Positions 33,712 through 46,816 of a DNA stretch of 64,000 nt are shown here, in pieces (within the stretch, counting starts at the first letter, position 1; every line of letters begins with the position of its first letter). The DNA is from Branchiostoma floridae (Eukaryota > Chordata > Leptocardii > Amphioxiformes > Branchiostomatidae), in the NCBI RefSeq assembly GCF_000003815.2, contig NC_049985.1, forward strand, positions 5,280,982-5,344,981. Direction: 5' to 3'. The notes beneath the pieces are model-generated. The model made no database searches, was not told where the DNA came from, and worked only from the letters and a program-made list of their open reading frames with translations. The position numbers were made by a program, and so were the translations under genes.

Positions 33712-36700
33712 CTACAACGACAGTGCACGCTCTATGGCAGACCTCGGCCCTAGTGTCAGTTCCCGTCTGATACTCCCCCAGTACTTCCGAAGTGCGCTAA
33801 CATCATAGATGTCCTTTCTATGCAACATCCGGACCAGTGCATCCATGCGAACTTGTTCCCAGTTGTGTGCCCTTCCAATGTTCTTGATGAATTCAACGAC
33901 CGACGGCAACTCAGAACCTATATAGAAACCAATGCTAAGTGTTTAGAACTCTTGAACAACATTTTAAGATAGTGTAAGGTCACAGCAAGTACATTTTATG
34001 GATGACATCAGCGCGCTCATTAATCTTCGTCTGATTACAAAAAAACAAGAAATTTTCCCCTCCGGAGATGGAGAACATAAGAAAGTGCCAAAAACGGAAA
34101 ATATATCTTGTGGTAGCCTTGATTTTACTTGTAGAGGTGACACTGGTGAAGAACATATGGCCATTATCGTAGTTGTAGAGGTGAAACTAGTTGTGAGCCA
34201 TAACTTGGTGACTAGTGTCACTTTATGCACCTCTTGACTACAGAAATGAAATACTTGATGGCTGTGAGCTTGTGATACATAATGGTGTCCATTTTGAAAA
34301 TCTAGATATCTAGTTTTTTTACTCATCTTGTTTTTTTCGCCCTTAATCATTGAATTGGGGGTCATCCATGAAAGTTACTTGCTGTGGCCTGCATACTGAA
34401 TGGAAAACTATGAAACAATGCAAAACAAGGAAAGTGTTAGAAACAAAGATCGGATAGCTGTAACCAAACTTACTTCTCGCTTCGCGTTCGTTGGATGTTT
34501 TCTTACGCTGCAGTTGAACCCTGATGAACTTCTCAGCTGCCATCACGGCTGTGTCTAGAATGTCCAGCACGTTTAATGCTGAGTCTGGATCCATCGAGAT
34601 GTCTGTCCCTGATGCCAGATGGTTGATGAATGGGAATGTCCTGGGAGTTGGACACAGCAGTACACATTAAGTAAAGTAAAGTAAAGTTTAAACATAAAAA
34701 CCTTTTTGCACCCACTGGCTTTAACAATTCTTTTTGTACTCCCATTGTCATGTTCATTGTTAATAAGCATGTCATGACCTTGCACCGACCTGTCAATAGG
34801 ACTGCCTATTGCAGACGACAAGTATTCCACTGTGTGACGTCTTTTATATATGTTCTTGAACTCTTCCTCCTTTTCGAAAGCCAAGGCACTCACTGGACTG
34901 TAACCTGGATGAAATATAGAAAACATAGTTATACAAATGTATTATCGTCTCACTCAAAAGAGTTTATGTTTTTGCTTCTGTTGGTTGATTTTACAAAGTA
35001 CAATTTGTTACAGTGAGTAATACTGCAAGGATGAAGAGTACCTTCGTTCTTCAGGTACTCCTTGATGGATTTCATCCTAGTGGTGTATTGCTTCAGCCTG
35101 GGATCGCTGTCCTCCATTACACAGATGACACCGTGGATCTGTTCTCCAAGTGGAGCTTCATCGGTTCGCCAGCTTTGTTCTGGGAGGAGATCCTCGTCAT
35201 CGTCGTCACGTACAATTGTCTGGCCTGGGCGGATCTTTCCTGGGAATATTTGATTTTGTTAGAGTGAAAATTATGTTTACTATATACTACGACAGGATCA
35301 ACATTAATATGTATGGGGCTCAAGATTTGACTGCTTGTTAAGTGTTAAGTTCCGATGTGCACGGTTCTCTCATTCTGAAAGCCCATGTATACAAACAATC
35401 TGATTCATGAACGCAACATATTGATGGTCAGAATGTGAATGACTTATTATACCTGTTAGAATATTCTTCAACTCATCAAACTGTTTCCTGTCCAAATGAA
35501 AGTATCCCCTTGTGTCGATCAACCGAAAGTTGAACTCAGGGAGGTATTCCTCCAGCTGGAGAGTACCTTCCTTTCCCTCACTCTGCGTAATGGCGGTAGT
35601 CTTGTCTATATATCAAAGAAACACTATATGAATGTAAACTTAATAGCATTCTGCCGGCTGGCAGCCTAGTACAAATGTACTACCATAGCGAGAGTAAACT
35701 AACGGAGATGGTACCAGATTAACTCATTCCTATATCAAAGATGTCAATGTAATAACAAAATAGTCAGTGGAGGAGAAATAGCCTCAACTGCTTTCATAAT
35801 AGTATTGATGTAAATTCTGCCTCTGACAGAATATAAGTACCTCCTGCCACAAAAAATGAGCCCATGTGAGAATGCACGTTCGATGAAACACTTAAATGGT
35901 CTTACCTGTCAACAGCTTCTCAGCGATGTTGATGAAACTTGTCTTGCCACTTCCAGTCGGACCAATCATTGCTGCGTAGAAATACGAGAGATACAATACG
36001 CCATAAAGTAGTTACTCAAGCAACTGGATATGGTTATGGACTGGATATGGATATATCCAGTTGCTTAAGTAACTACTTTTTGGCGTATCTTATTACCTGG
36101 ATGTCTAACCTACATCGAGAGATACAATAGCTGTTGTGTACGTACCATTATGTTCAAAGGAGGTATGATCAACACACAGTTCAATAAAAAGCAACAACTG
36201 AAAATAGTATACACCATTATTTATGGACAGTGTAGAAATGCTCAGAGGAAAGCTTCTGTACTTTGCATACAATGAGACAAGTTATCCTGACCCACCTATA
36301 TTGATATGTTTTACTCCGTCGATCTCAGTTTTGAAAGACTTGGCGAGCTGTAGTTTCGACCCGATTTCGTAATTCTGCAGGCCGCCTTTTATTTGCAAAA
36401 ATGACTGTTTAATTTCCTCCTCCTTCTGGCGCGTCTTTCTGGCTTCAAACTCTCTTGTGGCCTCTTCAATGCCTCGTTGCTCGGCATCATCGTCATAACG
36501 TTCATGCCAATTTATTTTTTCCTGAGCCAACGACAAGTACATTTGATATTTAGCCTATCTTTAGGCTTAAACATACGAATTTTAAAACGGATGGATTCAA
36601 AAGAAAATAATGCAAGTATGACATCCTGGCAACACAAAATGCACAAAATACACACTGTCCAATTTTTTTTTTACATCATATTTGGATTTATCAATTGGCA

Positions 36701-36758
36701 CCTACGACAGAAATAACATTGGGCAACTTACGACGGTTCGAGTCTTCCACGGCCACAT
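33712..36758 (-). CDS. L2: IFI44-like GTPase with divergent G4
   Basis: Eight exons join in frame: 36758-36732, 36521-36296, 35971-35906, 35605-35453, 35239-35042, 34904-34790, 34640-34474 and 33917-33712, giving about 385 aa. The start MWPWKTRTV was chosen because it gives phase 0 into exon 2, as in L1; an upstream ATG at 36807 is out of phase. The charged N-terminal region (TREFEARKTRQKEEE) is shorter than in L1. The P-loop is GPTGSGKTS, the switch DTRG, and the G4 position reads ALAFEKEEE, with no THxD. The C-terminal module is FIKNIGRAHNW and LHRKDIYDVSALRKYW. Exon lengths 66, 198, 115 and 167 match L1 exactly. It is divergent with M2. Confidence 0.82.
35996..36088. repeat. Hairpin element in L2 intron 2
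   Basis: ATACGCCATAAAGTAGTTAC to CAACTGGATAT is mirrored by ATATCCAGTTGCTTAAGTAA to GGCGTAT. The sequence CGAGAGATACAATA occurs at both 35985 and 36115, flanking it directly, which may be a target duplication or a small tandem repeat. It sits just upstream of the P-loop exon of L2. Confidence 0.7.
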
Positions 36759-38116
36759 TATTCTTGTCGCGAAAGTGATCTCTTAGCCCTGAAAACTCAA
36801 AATCCATTGTTATTACAATAAGATCTATTTTCATTGTTGAATATCCTCGTTACGCTCTTCTTGTATCCCTGATTAATATGTTGTGCTGCTCTAACATACG
36901 CTTATCTAAAAGTAAAACTACACTCTGCAACTAGAGACAAGAAACGTACTCATTGGATTGCTCAAGTAGATCATATCAACAAGCTCATGGTGAAAATGCT
37001 TTTTAATTCACGGAATTCAATTCCACGATGCACTTTTGTTAACAGACAGTTGAGGTATCCAAACTCAGTGGGCTTAATTTGGTGTCTAGAAGTGGTCAAT
37101 GACCTTGCACTGAGCAAACTCCTTTACAAAAATCAATCCAGAGCGTTATACTATTTACGATTAAATGGAGGATGTTTACATCGACGACGCTGTTTTGAAG
37201 GGCCACCTGGCTTTAGGTAGAAGTACTACATTCAAAGTCGGCTTGTTAAGATGCCAATACAACAGGGAAGAAGTAAACGACAGGGACGAACCACAATAAA
37301 TATAGCCTAATATAAGAAACAATAAATGCCAATAGTCTTCATGTAAGTGTTTCCCGATACCTTTGTACTGTTGTATCAGATTTCCCGTTGAAATAGATAA
37401 ATTACTGAATCTCTTAATGTGAAAACAAGTTACAATTCGCTCAGCAGAATTTATTACATATCTAGAATGATATACATGTATTGAAAAAGTAGTATATGTT
37501 CCCAAGAGGGGAGCTGTAATAAATAAATCATAGTTAATATATAATGAATTAATTCCTGATCCTGCACTTTGTTCATCGCTCGCACGATCAACTCAGCTTT
37601 CAACACGTCTTGTCGACACCATGCTGGCAAGTGTGCATAAGCAAAGAAAGCGGAATTAAACAAAGACCGGACTGTGAATGTACGGGGCAGTCTACTGATA
37701 AATGAGTCAGTAAAGAAAATTGAAAACCTGGTCGTGTACACTGACTCTTATCAGTGTTATGGACGCGTTTACAAGTAGTAAACCAGTTAGGCATTTTCTT
37801 CATCATCAACGTCACTGCGAGCTCACTGCCAGTCGCAGATAAGAAACAGCATATCATTGCTGACGTGAGCATGTATTACAGCTGCCTTAGAAGTTCCTAC
37901 TCCATAGCCGAATCAACCTGGCTATCTGACTGTATTCGTTTGGTTAAATGATTTGAATGTCACTTACCGAACAGATCTGGTTTAAATAAAACTCTTTCCG
38001 TATCAGATTGACCCCAACAGCACTATATGTTCTCCCCGGTCAAATACGTTCTATTGTATAACCGTAGAATACCAACTTCCTTAACTGGTGATCAGAGTGC
38101 CGGTATGGTACTCTTG
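36759..38116. other. Divergent intergenic L2-M2
   Basis: By analogy with L1/M1 this should contain the shared promoter region, but it is longer (over 1.3 kb) and its right edge is cut by an assembly gap. I see no exon or clear regulatory motif. Confidence 0.45.
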
Positions 38117-38216
38117 NNNNNNNNNNNNNNNNNNNNNNNNNNNNNNNNNNNNNNNNNNNNNNNNNNNNNNNNNNNNNNNNNNNNNNNNNNNNNNNNNNNN
38201 NNNNNNNNNNNNNNNN
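38117..38216. other. Assembly gap (100 N)
   Basis: One hundred N bases directly adjoining M2 coding sequence. The start exon and the first part of exon 2 of M2 are presumably lost here; the true length is unknown. Confidence 0.99.
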
Positions 38217-40793
38217 AAGGACGTCACAAAGGACAAGATCAGGGAGGCTGCGGAACAGAAGAGAAGAGAGTACGAGAAGCAGGAAAGGGAGAAAGATGAG
38301 CAGCTAAGACAACTGCAAGTTGAGGCAAACAGTAAGAGGGCAGAACTTCTCGGGTATCGATTCGGGTATATTCGCGGGCAACGTTACTTCGCAAACCTGG
38401 ACATTCGCGATATAAGACAAGAAGGCGTGAGAATCGGGCTGTTTGGACCCGCAGGATCGGGGAAAAGCAGTTTCATCGTCACTTGTGAGAGGGCTCTGAG
38501 GCCGTACCTATGCAAAGGTGGGTGTTAGGGGGTAACGGAGACGGGGGCTCGGTATACAGTTCCTTTCAAACTGTCGTCGATCCACTGACCTCGCATCTAA
38601 ACAGTTGAACCTATGACAAAATGTTATGGTTATCACAAAAATGAAGAAAACATCAATATTTCCCCTCAGGCCCACATGCATATCTCTCACACATTATGGC
38701 ATAATCTGAAAATATCTTTCATGGTAGTATTTATATGATTAAGTGTCATTGTTGCTTGTTAAGTGTCGTTCCAACAGAACACAATATTGTAGAGAAAGAG
38801 AGAAAGAGAAGACGAATATTCAAGTGAAAACATACCAACAAATAACCACACATTGATATTGTGCATCAGGCACTGCTGGTATCCAGGATGCCGGTGGGGA
38901 GGGTACCATCATTCTGGAAGAATGCTTAAAGGAACTCGGCAGTGACTTTTGTCTTGTCGACACTCGAGGTTTCTTCAGACATGACGCTGATGAGTTTACA
39001 GCCCTGACCAACATAGTTTATGGACGGATTGAACCTGGACAGGTAATGTTACTGTAAACGACCTTATTGAAATTATTACTTGTAGAAATTTGACATGAGA
39101 GCAAACCAATGCGATATTACAATATTATGCATCAGTGGCTCTTGAAGTAAATACGTTGTTATAAAGCTTCTGTCGTACAAGCTTTCTTGTTGTTAACTTG
39201 TATATATGCTCTATTCATCAGCATATCACATTTGATCGCCGAGTGGACAACGTAGGATCAGAAGCTTATTTTTCTAAATGGCTCCACGCCATCATCATTG
39301 TTCTTTCGGCAACTGACCCCCGTCTACAAGATGGCCACACTCATCGGAACAATTTAAACGTTGTACGCGAGTTCATGCGCCCAAGAGGTATGTTGTTGAA
39401 AATGTGCTTTAGATATTGGTGTTCGGAGGAACTTGCTTAGAAACATATGATTTTATGTTCTAAGGCATACATGAAGTAGTATTTACTCAATGTAAATACA
39501 TCTCAGCCTCTTTGATTTTGCTGTAGGGATAGCTCCAATCACGGTCATCACTCACCACGACAAGATAGGGAAAGGTGAAGAGAGAGACATCTTGACCAAG
39601 GCGTCCACAGCAACAGGTAGCTCTCGTGACCACACATTTTTTGTCACCAACTACCACGAGGACAAGAAAGACAGAGGTTAGTAGACTACGCGATTCAAAC
39701 TGGAAACAGATTATCGGTAGTTGTTTGGTCATCAGAACTTAGGACATTACATACACGTCAGACTCTTCATTTCACTTCAAATTCAAAGCAACCCATGGCC
39801 ATAACAATTACATTTTCAATACTTTTCATTTCCATCCTCTCACAGTTACATCTCTCACTCATCACACTCCCCGCTAACATATTGTTCCCACTCCCCTTTA
39901 AATATTTGGAGTTAATAAGTATATAATTATACCCTCTCTTCATTTCCTCATTGATCTGTATCCGAGCGTGAAGGAAAACAAAAAAAAACTATTTTCTTGC
40001 CCTCCCATGTTTTCTTAGATTATAACACCGAAATCGAAGCAATGAAAGTCATGAAATCAGCACTTAATGTCGCTGAACGCTTCGTCAGGATCCACAAGCA
40101 ACAAGAAGTGTACAAGGAAGTGGATAAAGCGAGATCAAGTCAGCGTGGGACAGGTAGGAATCAAACTAAGACGATTTTGTTTTGTTTAATCCCATGACGA
40201 CTGAAAGACGGGATTTCGTAATTGGTAACTTAACCAATATGATTTTCAGACTCTATTGTTAATCTGTTAAGTGATTGATGGGTTTAGCAACTCTGTGTAC
40301 ATTAACTTGATATTAATTTATGTGAGTGAGTAGTATATGGGTAATACAAAAGATTACTACGATGTTGTTATCCACAGAGGCTGTTGAGGACTTCTTCCGA
40401 CGCCTTTCAGCCAAGAGGCACATTCCCGTGAGTACACAGAGTGGAAATTTACTAATAAAGCTGATTAAGTAAAGGGTGAAGCCAATCTGTGAACCTACCA
40501 CAATAATCGAGCGTCAAGAACAAAATCTGGACGGGGCACATATGGCTTAATACACATAAGATATACAGAAGTTTTCATGATGGTCTTTAGAAACCTCTAA
40601 GGTCAATTTTTGTAATTTATAGTTTGGAAGATTTCAACCCATTATCGACGTGTTGAAGAGGGAGGACATCACAACGTCCCAGTCCCTCTGTGACAACTGG
40701 AGAGACGTCCAATACACAGTGTCAATGAGTGACCCAATGAAGGACTACATCGACGAAGAATTAAGTAGCACATTACAAAACCTTCATCTGTAG
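38217..40793 (+). CDS. M2: IFI44-like GTPase, 5' end in assembly gap
   Basis: Visible exons are 38217-38517, 38870-39042, 39222-39387, 39527-39676, 40019-40153, 40378-40427 and 40623-40793, giving at least 381 aa. The partial coiled coil (EQKRREYEKQEREKDEQLRQ) is followed by P-loop GPAGSGKSS, switch DTRG, the conserved KWLHAIIIVLSATDP and G4 THHD. TNYHEDKKDRDYN and MKSALNVAERFVRIHKQQ match M1. The last two exons (DFFRRLSAKRHIP / IIDVLKREDITTSQSLCDNW) carry the C-terminal helical module, with a slightly longer tail than M1. Two introns present here (after GRIEPGQ and after KKDR) are absent from M1. Likely function is as for M1. Confidence 0.85.
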
Positions 40794-41836
40794 GTTCTGT
40801 ACCGTACACAAAAATGATATCGATCGTTTCTGCTGGTGTTATTGTTATGGCACCCCCATGCACGCCCGGGTCGACAGAAGAGACGACGGTGGAGTTTTCT
40901 TACGTAAGGTTAAGAGTGGTTTCAAACACAAATGAACCAATACAGATAATGTGTTGCCTGATCCCTACGTCAAAACATTGTTAAGGAATGCAATAAGTAG
41001 TGCATGTTAACGGGACATGACAGAAGCAACAAACCAAACAATGCAGAAATAGCCAGCCATTTCAAATTAAATTAAGAATTTCATTAGAAGCAGGAATGTA
41101 CACGTATAAACATATCTATCGTGTATAATTGATAACTGTGTAACTATTTGACTACTCATACATGTAGGTCGTAGAGGCTAGAAACGTTATCAACTATACA
41201 CGTTATATAGTCGTTGTTGTCGACTACACATGGTATTTGTTCCTCTAAATGTGCATAGCTTTGTAGGAAAACGGGTGAACCATTCGAATTTCTATATTTT
41301 TTGGTCGCAACTTTAAAAGTGATGTAGAAATATTTAAGGCGAATATAGTGCGAGGCTAGACAAAAAAGAAAATCAAAAAGCGTGTGCTGTCTTATTTGAG
41401 TGTGAATTGAACTGAATTACATGCAATTAAAATTTGCCTTAAATGAGATATACATGGATTTGTAGTCTCTGTTTCAGATATATATTTCAACATTTATTAG
41501 TTACCTTTCGCTATGAAAGTCAAAGCACTACGATAGCCATTGATCAATAGTTTGTGTCATTCCTGGGTTCACCCATGAGCTGGTAAACAACAAACAAAAA
41601 AGGTCAACCAAGACGGCCTCATAGTTATGCATACTTGCACAGGCATGCCAGTTAATCTTTGACAGAGAGAGGAGGCAGACGTGATTGCAAAATATCAGCA
41701 CTGCCTATCAATGAGAGAGGCTGGACTTTTGATACTTTATAGATCCGCTTTATCCTTGGAGATTCCTGCAAATTTGATTTGTGCAAATTATATCCTTATT
41801 TAGAACTTGACGTAAGAAACGTGTAGGTAAGCTACG
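40794..41836. other. Intergenic M2-S2
   Basis: No gene was seen. An inverted repeat CGTGTATAATTGATAAC (41120-41136) / GTTATCAACTATACACG (41186-41202) may be another small foldback element. The segment should include the S2 promoter. Confidence 0.5.
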
Positions 41837-44800
41837 ATGAGCCTCTGTAAGATCAACGACTTGAAATATTTCTTGAAAGCTTACAAGGTAGGAAATTTTA
41901 CACACAGTTTCCCTGACGCGGGAATCGGGGAAATGGAAGACTTTAGTGTGCGGATCGGTCTGTTCGGGATAACAGGATCTGGTAAAAGCTCGTTTATTAA
42001 CTCCGTAGTCATGGCCCTAAATGACGACGACGTGGGACCCGCCGTAACACAGAGTACGGGCGCCGAAGGTGGGTAGCCTTTCTGATACGAATGGAGAAGT
42101 AATGGCGAATCTTTCCGGTGTGACAGCGATCTCGCCCCCCCGTGATCTCGCCCCCCCGGGGGCGAAATCACTAGCGATCTCGCCCCCCCGGGGCGACATC
42201 GCTAGCGATCTCGCCCTCCCCGGCTAGTGATCTCGCCCCCCTACCTCGCCCCCCTTTAGCGATTTCGCCCCCCCCCCCCAAAAAAAACGGGTTTACATGA
42301 CATTTTAGAAGTTGATTGGTATGAATCACAAAATGCAGTTTCAGAATGATATAAGTACACGAGTCTGATACATAACTCCATTCATAGTATCAATAGTAAC
42401 GTAATTACATGGTAATAAGATAGTTGAACTTGTTTCAGACAAGGAGGGTTGGGTCCCTTGTATTCCCATTATTGCATATACCTGAGTCTTGGCATAAGAT
42501 GTATTTCATTGTATTCACCTGTCCTCAAACAACCTATATATCTCCAATATGAAGTCTCTACCATGAAGTGACCACAAAAGAACTATGTAATGTCCTTATT
42601 AATTATGCAAATATTAGGTATTAATTAGAATAACGCACATTTTGGTATATGCACCTGGCCAAGGGATATCTTCACCTCCAACATGACTGTTTTTTCTAGT
42701 ATTTAGGAACTGATGCATTTACCCGTGTTTCTTAAGACTGGTACTTTGCCAGTGTTTGTGTAGCATTTAGCAACAGCTATATCAACTTGCGCGTAGATAG
42801 TGTTTATAATGAGAAACTATTATTCACGTGTGTTTTTGTTAGTGCTTTGGAAATGTTTCCAGCACAAGAAAGAAAACACTGTGACAAATTGAAAACATAT
42901 AGCTGACGTATTCCGTACCATAGACGGTGTTGATTTATACGTTCGCAGTAGCACTGTTTTTATGTCACCTCAGCTGCAAAAATTGTCTTTTTCATTTCAA
43001 TGTCATGTTTGCACCGAACAATATAGTATCGACTTTCGAGGTATGACATCTTACGGTACGGTAATAAGGTGCCATATAGGTACCAGGTAACACACCATAC
43101 ACGTTACTCCCCAGGTGCAGTATAGTACCAGGTAGCGCACCTGTAATATGTAGTAACCAGCTGCTCTTTGGGGGGGGGGGGGGCGAAAACGCTAAAGGGG
43201 GGCGAAAACGCTAGTGATCTCGCCCCCCGGGGGGGCGAAATCCCCGGGGGGGCGAGATCGCTGTCACACCGGTGTATAAATGCTACTTTACATTTAATAT
43301 ACTATTCACAAAAACAGCATTATAACTTCTACAATCTTGCATGATCTTATACGACTACATGGCCAGTGTCCACATTAGGAAAAAGTGCGTAATGTTTCAT
43401 TCATGCGCGAGATACTTACAACGTAGAATGTATCGGTCTATTTACATTCCTCGCTACCCAAGTCTATAGATCTGTTACTTTAAATGTTTGTACGTTTTGG
43501 TCAACGGACATTGCCCATGTAAAAAGCTATCTTCACTTAACTGTGATGGGGCTGGTGCATTATGATGAGCGGCTTGAGACTGCCCCTACTATCATTTGGT
43601 GTATTCTACAGCCATGGCAATTTGGATAAAAAAATTAAATGGCAGCCTTATAACGGCTGAATAACGTATGTATTAAAGACGATTATGTATCTATTACAGG
43701 CATTAAAAAAATCAAAATCAATAATATCAGAAGAGTTCTATAACAGATTTAAAGATTCATAAAATACCTTCCTTGCCACCTACACCTGCTACTTCCAATG
43801 ATATTTGTAGGTTTTAAATTCCTGCATTTTAAATTTTGCAAATAAATTTCAACAATCTCTTTCAAATGTTAGTGACATTCAACAATTACTCTTATATTTC
43901 TCATCGAATCTGTAATATGGGATAATCGTTTGGTATACAATCGCTATGGTTTTAACAAAAATATTTTGGACCGATTATGGTCCAATTTCCCCGCTGTATT
44001 GAAGCACATTCTGTTTAACAAAACAGCCTCAGCCATATATGTTTACGCAGGATCTTCGCTACTTCTATTTGTATCATGTAAGGTTATCATTTAGTATTAT
44101 GTAAAGTCAAATTATCATAAAGCAGATACACTTTTACATAAAGTACAGCTTACATGCTTCACAGGAACGATAATTTTGGAAACCTTTCCAATTACCGATC
44201 GGTTCACTCTCCTGGATACAAGGGGCTTCGACTGCCTTGGTGGGGACGCCGAACAGGAAATACTGGCCATTTTGAATGGCGACATCAGAGACGAAAGCTG
44301 CATTGACCGAAGTATGTCAGAAATCTTATGTCTCACAGTAACAATATCTAATAAAAAGACAATGATATCAATGGCACTGGACATTAAGCCTTTAATATTG
44401 CAAATTTATACTGGAGTAAAAAGTAACTTCATACATTTAATTCCGGAAGAAACGCTTGATTTTAGGGGGGGTAGAAGGTGGAAAATGAAATGAAGTTTTC
44501 TCTTGTTTTATTCTTAAACCAGACAAGTAAGAGAAGGTTTAGGCCAAAATCCCAGGCTACAATACGAGGTATCACCATACAGACACGTGTCACTTTCGTC
44601 AACATAAATAGACTGATTCCGAAGTAATTAACCGTTATGGAGCTGTATCTTGCCAACAGAAAGGATGGTGAAAACTTCGTTGGCAGGAAAAGGCACAAAC
44701 ACGAAAGACGAGACTCACATCGTGCTGTGGTTTGTGAACGCCATGGACCCTCGGCTACACAGAGGTGCCTATAGTCGCCACATGGACTTTCTGCGACATC

Positions 44801-45585
44801 AACTCTTCAGAAGAGGTAATTGTTTTATGTACTACTTTCTAGCAGGGAAGTCTTCCAGGATGTATTGAACAAACAGCCGTCACATTTGTCAAAAAAAGAC
44901 CTAATACCTATATACTTGCACAATAGACGCAAAACACTGAGCAGGCTATCGAGTAACACGACCCATTTTAGAAAAGTTTGAAAATCTCAATATTAAGGAA
45001 AGAGTTTGACCTATGATAAAGGCCTTATTTGGTATAGGCTGTATTTGTGTTGGAATTCTCAGTGACGACATGGCAACTTGATGCATTTCTATCTGAATCT
45101 TATTCAGGTTTAATCACTTAAGTACTAATTTACTGTTTGTTTATTTAAAAAAAAACAGTAAATTCCATCTGCCGCTTGTGTAGTTCGTTATATAACAATA
45201 TTTGTAAACCATGACATGAGTAAGGGCAGGTTACCGATGTTGGCTTTTATTTTTGCTCTGTTCCCACTGAAATGGGTCCATAAGTAATGGACTTTCTGTT
45301 ACAGGAGTGCTAACTATGACCATCCTTACACATGAAGACATGTTGGACTCGAAGGGAAATACTCCAGAAGAGAGGCATAAGCTGTCTGAGTCTGCAAGGG
45401 AGATAACCGGAAGCTTCCACGAGAATACATATTTCCTGTCCAACTTCATCAAAGGGAAGGAATTCTCCGATGAAAACAGACTTAAGGTTCTTGAAATAAT
45501 CAAGAGGTCTCTAGAGCTCTCAGAGAGCACAATCAAGACACGACAAACAAAGAAGAGACTGGCTTCAAGGTTAAAGAATACGTAG
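41837..45585 (+). CDS. S2: short IFI44-like GTPase
   Basis: Exons 41837-42068, 44165-44311, 44660-44815 and 45305-45585 join in phase 1, giving about 271 aa. The P-loop is GITGSGKSS (44-52), the switch DTRG (95-98) and the G4 THED (187-190). LAILNGDIRDES and IVLWFVNAMDPRL match S1, and FLSNFIKGKEF plus EIIKRSLELSESTIK complete the domain. Compared with S1, exons 2 and 3 are shorter by 27 and 39 bases, in frame. There is no coiled coil or C-terminal helical module. Intron 1 (about 2.1 kb) holds a foldback DNA element. A polyadenylation signal AATAAA lies at 45878-45883. Confidence 0.86.
42115..43272. mobile_element. Foldback element with repeated GATCTCGCCCCCC termini
   Basis: The left end CCGGTGTGACAGCGATCTCG is the exact complement of the right end CGAGATCGCTGTCACACCGG. 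Subterminal arrays of GATCTCGCCCCCC / CTAGCGAT units (42128-42280) are mirrored by GGGGGGCGA / CGCTAGTGATCTCG units (43165-43262). The ~880-bp core has no obvious coding sequence. The structure resembles foldback-type DNA transposons with internally repetitive TIRs. Flanking duplications were not clear. It lies in S2 intron 1. Confidence 0.8.
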
Positions 45586-46816
45586 CATGTGCATTACGTT
45601 TAATCGATTAAGGTACACAGAAATATTTAGTTGTTTTTTTCAGAGTGTATTGTTCAGTAAAGATAATTTTGGTTTTTCAAAGTTTGTCTCCACCACATAT
45701 CTTTTCATCTCTAATTCATGGACAACTGTTTGTCCGTCCTTGCCATGACAAGAGTAACTGTACAGATTACATTGTCACAATTACTCAACAACTTTATTTT
45801 GTATCTATCTTGTTCTGCTGGTGTTCTGAAAATAGATACAAATACCTTTCTATCGATAATGAATGAAATTTGGGTTTAATAAACAACAAAATATCGACAG
45901 CAACTTAATATGAAATGTTTGTGTCATGGTTTAAGTACATTTGAATAGTACATTTCAATTAGTGAATAAATACACTGTCTAAAACTTCCATCTAGTTTAT
46001 TTACCGATCAACATCCACTCTTTTGGTACCGCGAGTGGTCGAAAATCGAAAAACGTGTCCAAACACACGTTGCGACAATCTACAGACTGACATGGCCAAT
46101 GTTCCGACACTAATTGTGTAAGAGTCCGCTTTTTCATTCATTTCAATTTTTAACTCCAAAGCCTAGAATATAAATATAAATAGTATGACTAATGGTGAAA
46201 TAAACATACTTTCCGTGTAACCTTTTTGTAATATCTGTATCTGCATCTGTAATAGGCTTTTACAAAATCAGTAAGTAAAGACCTCAACCTGCGTACAGAA
46301 AAATCTGGTGAGGTTATTTGATGGAAAATCCCCCTGCGAACAAAATTTTAAACTCCTTCTCCCGGCCAACTCCCTTCCCCGGCATAGACAACTACCGACG
46401 TTGACAACAAAGACATGGTTGATTTACTACATACGCACTTTCTTTAGAATGCGTCTAATAAATTCAACACCCTGCTTAGCATTTGCTTCATTTCTAAATT
46501 TTTGTCTTAATGTTTACTATGTTAAATCAAATCAAATCAAATGTTTTTCACCGACAGCAATTTTGACCTATGAACATTGCCCTCTTACTAGCGACAGGTC
46601 ACAAAGGGCTATTTATCTTGTACACACAGCGCATGCAGTACTAATAGAATATTAGCCTTGGGCCATATCACGTGTCTACGTGCCACGCATGCTTCATGGG
46701 TGAGTGTACCAGCCGTTGTGACTCGAGAAGAACAATAGGTCTTTGTGAAGAATTCGAAGGCTTCTACAAACCAACAGAATACTGCCCCTGCGTTTTGAGA
46801 GACTACCTTTGCAGTA
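45586..46816. other. Intergenic S2-X3
   Basis: No gene was recognised. It includes the S2 3' UTR and a short AAATC tandem run near 46.53 kb. The final few hundred bases upstream of X3 should carry its promoter. Confidence 0.5.

Noticed and set aside
36732-36807. Upstream ATG of L2 (36807) as the start
   Set aside because: It puts exon 1 in phase 1 while exon 2 needs phase 0; the ATG at 36758 fits and parallels L1.
11821-45585. GIMAP/AIG1, dynamin or IRG identity for the GTPases
   Set aside because: The order GxxGSGKSS, DTRG, ILNGDIR, THxD, NY and the final LxxALxxAE helix fits IFI44/IFI44L better; no GIMAP conserved box or dynamin middle domain is seen.
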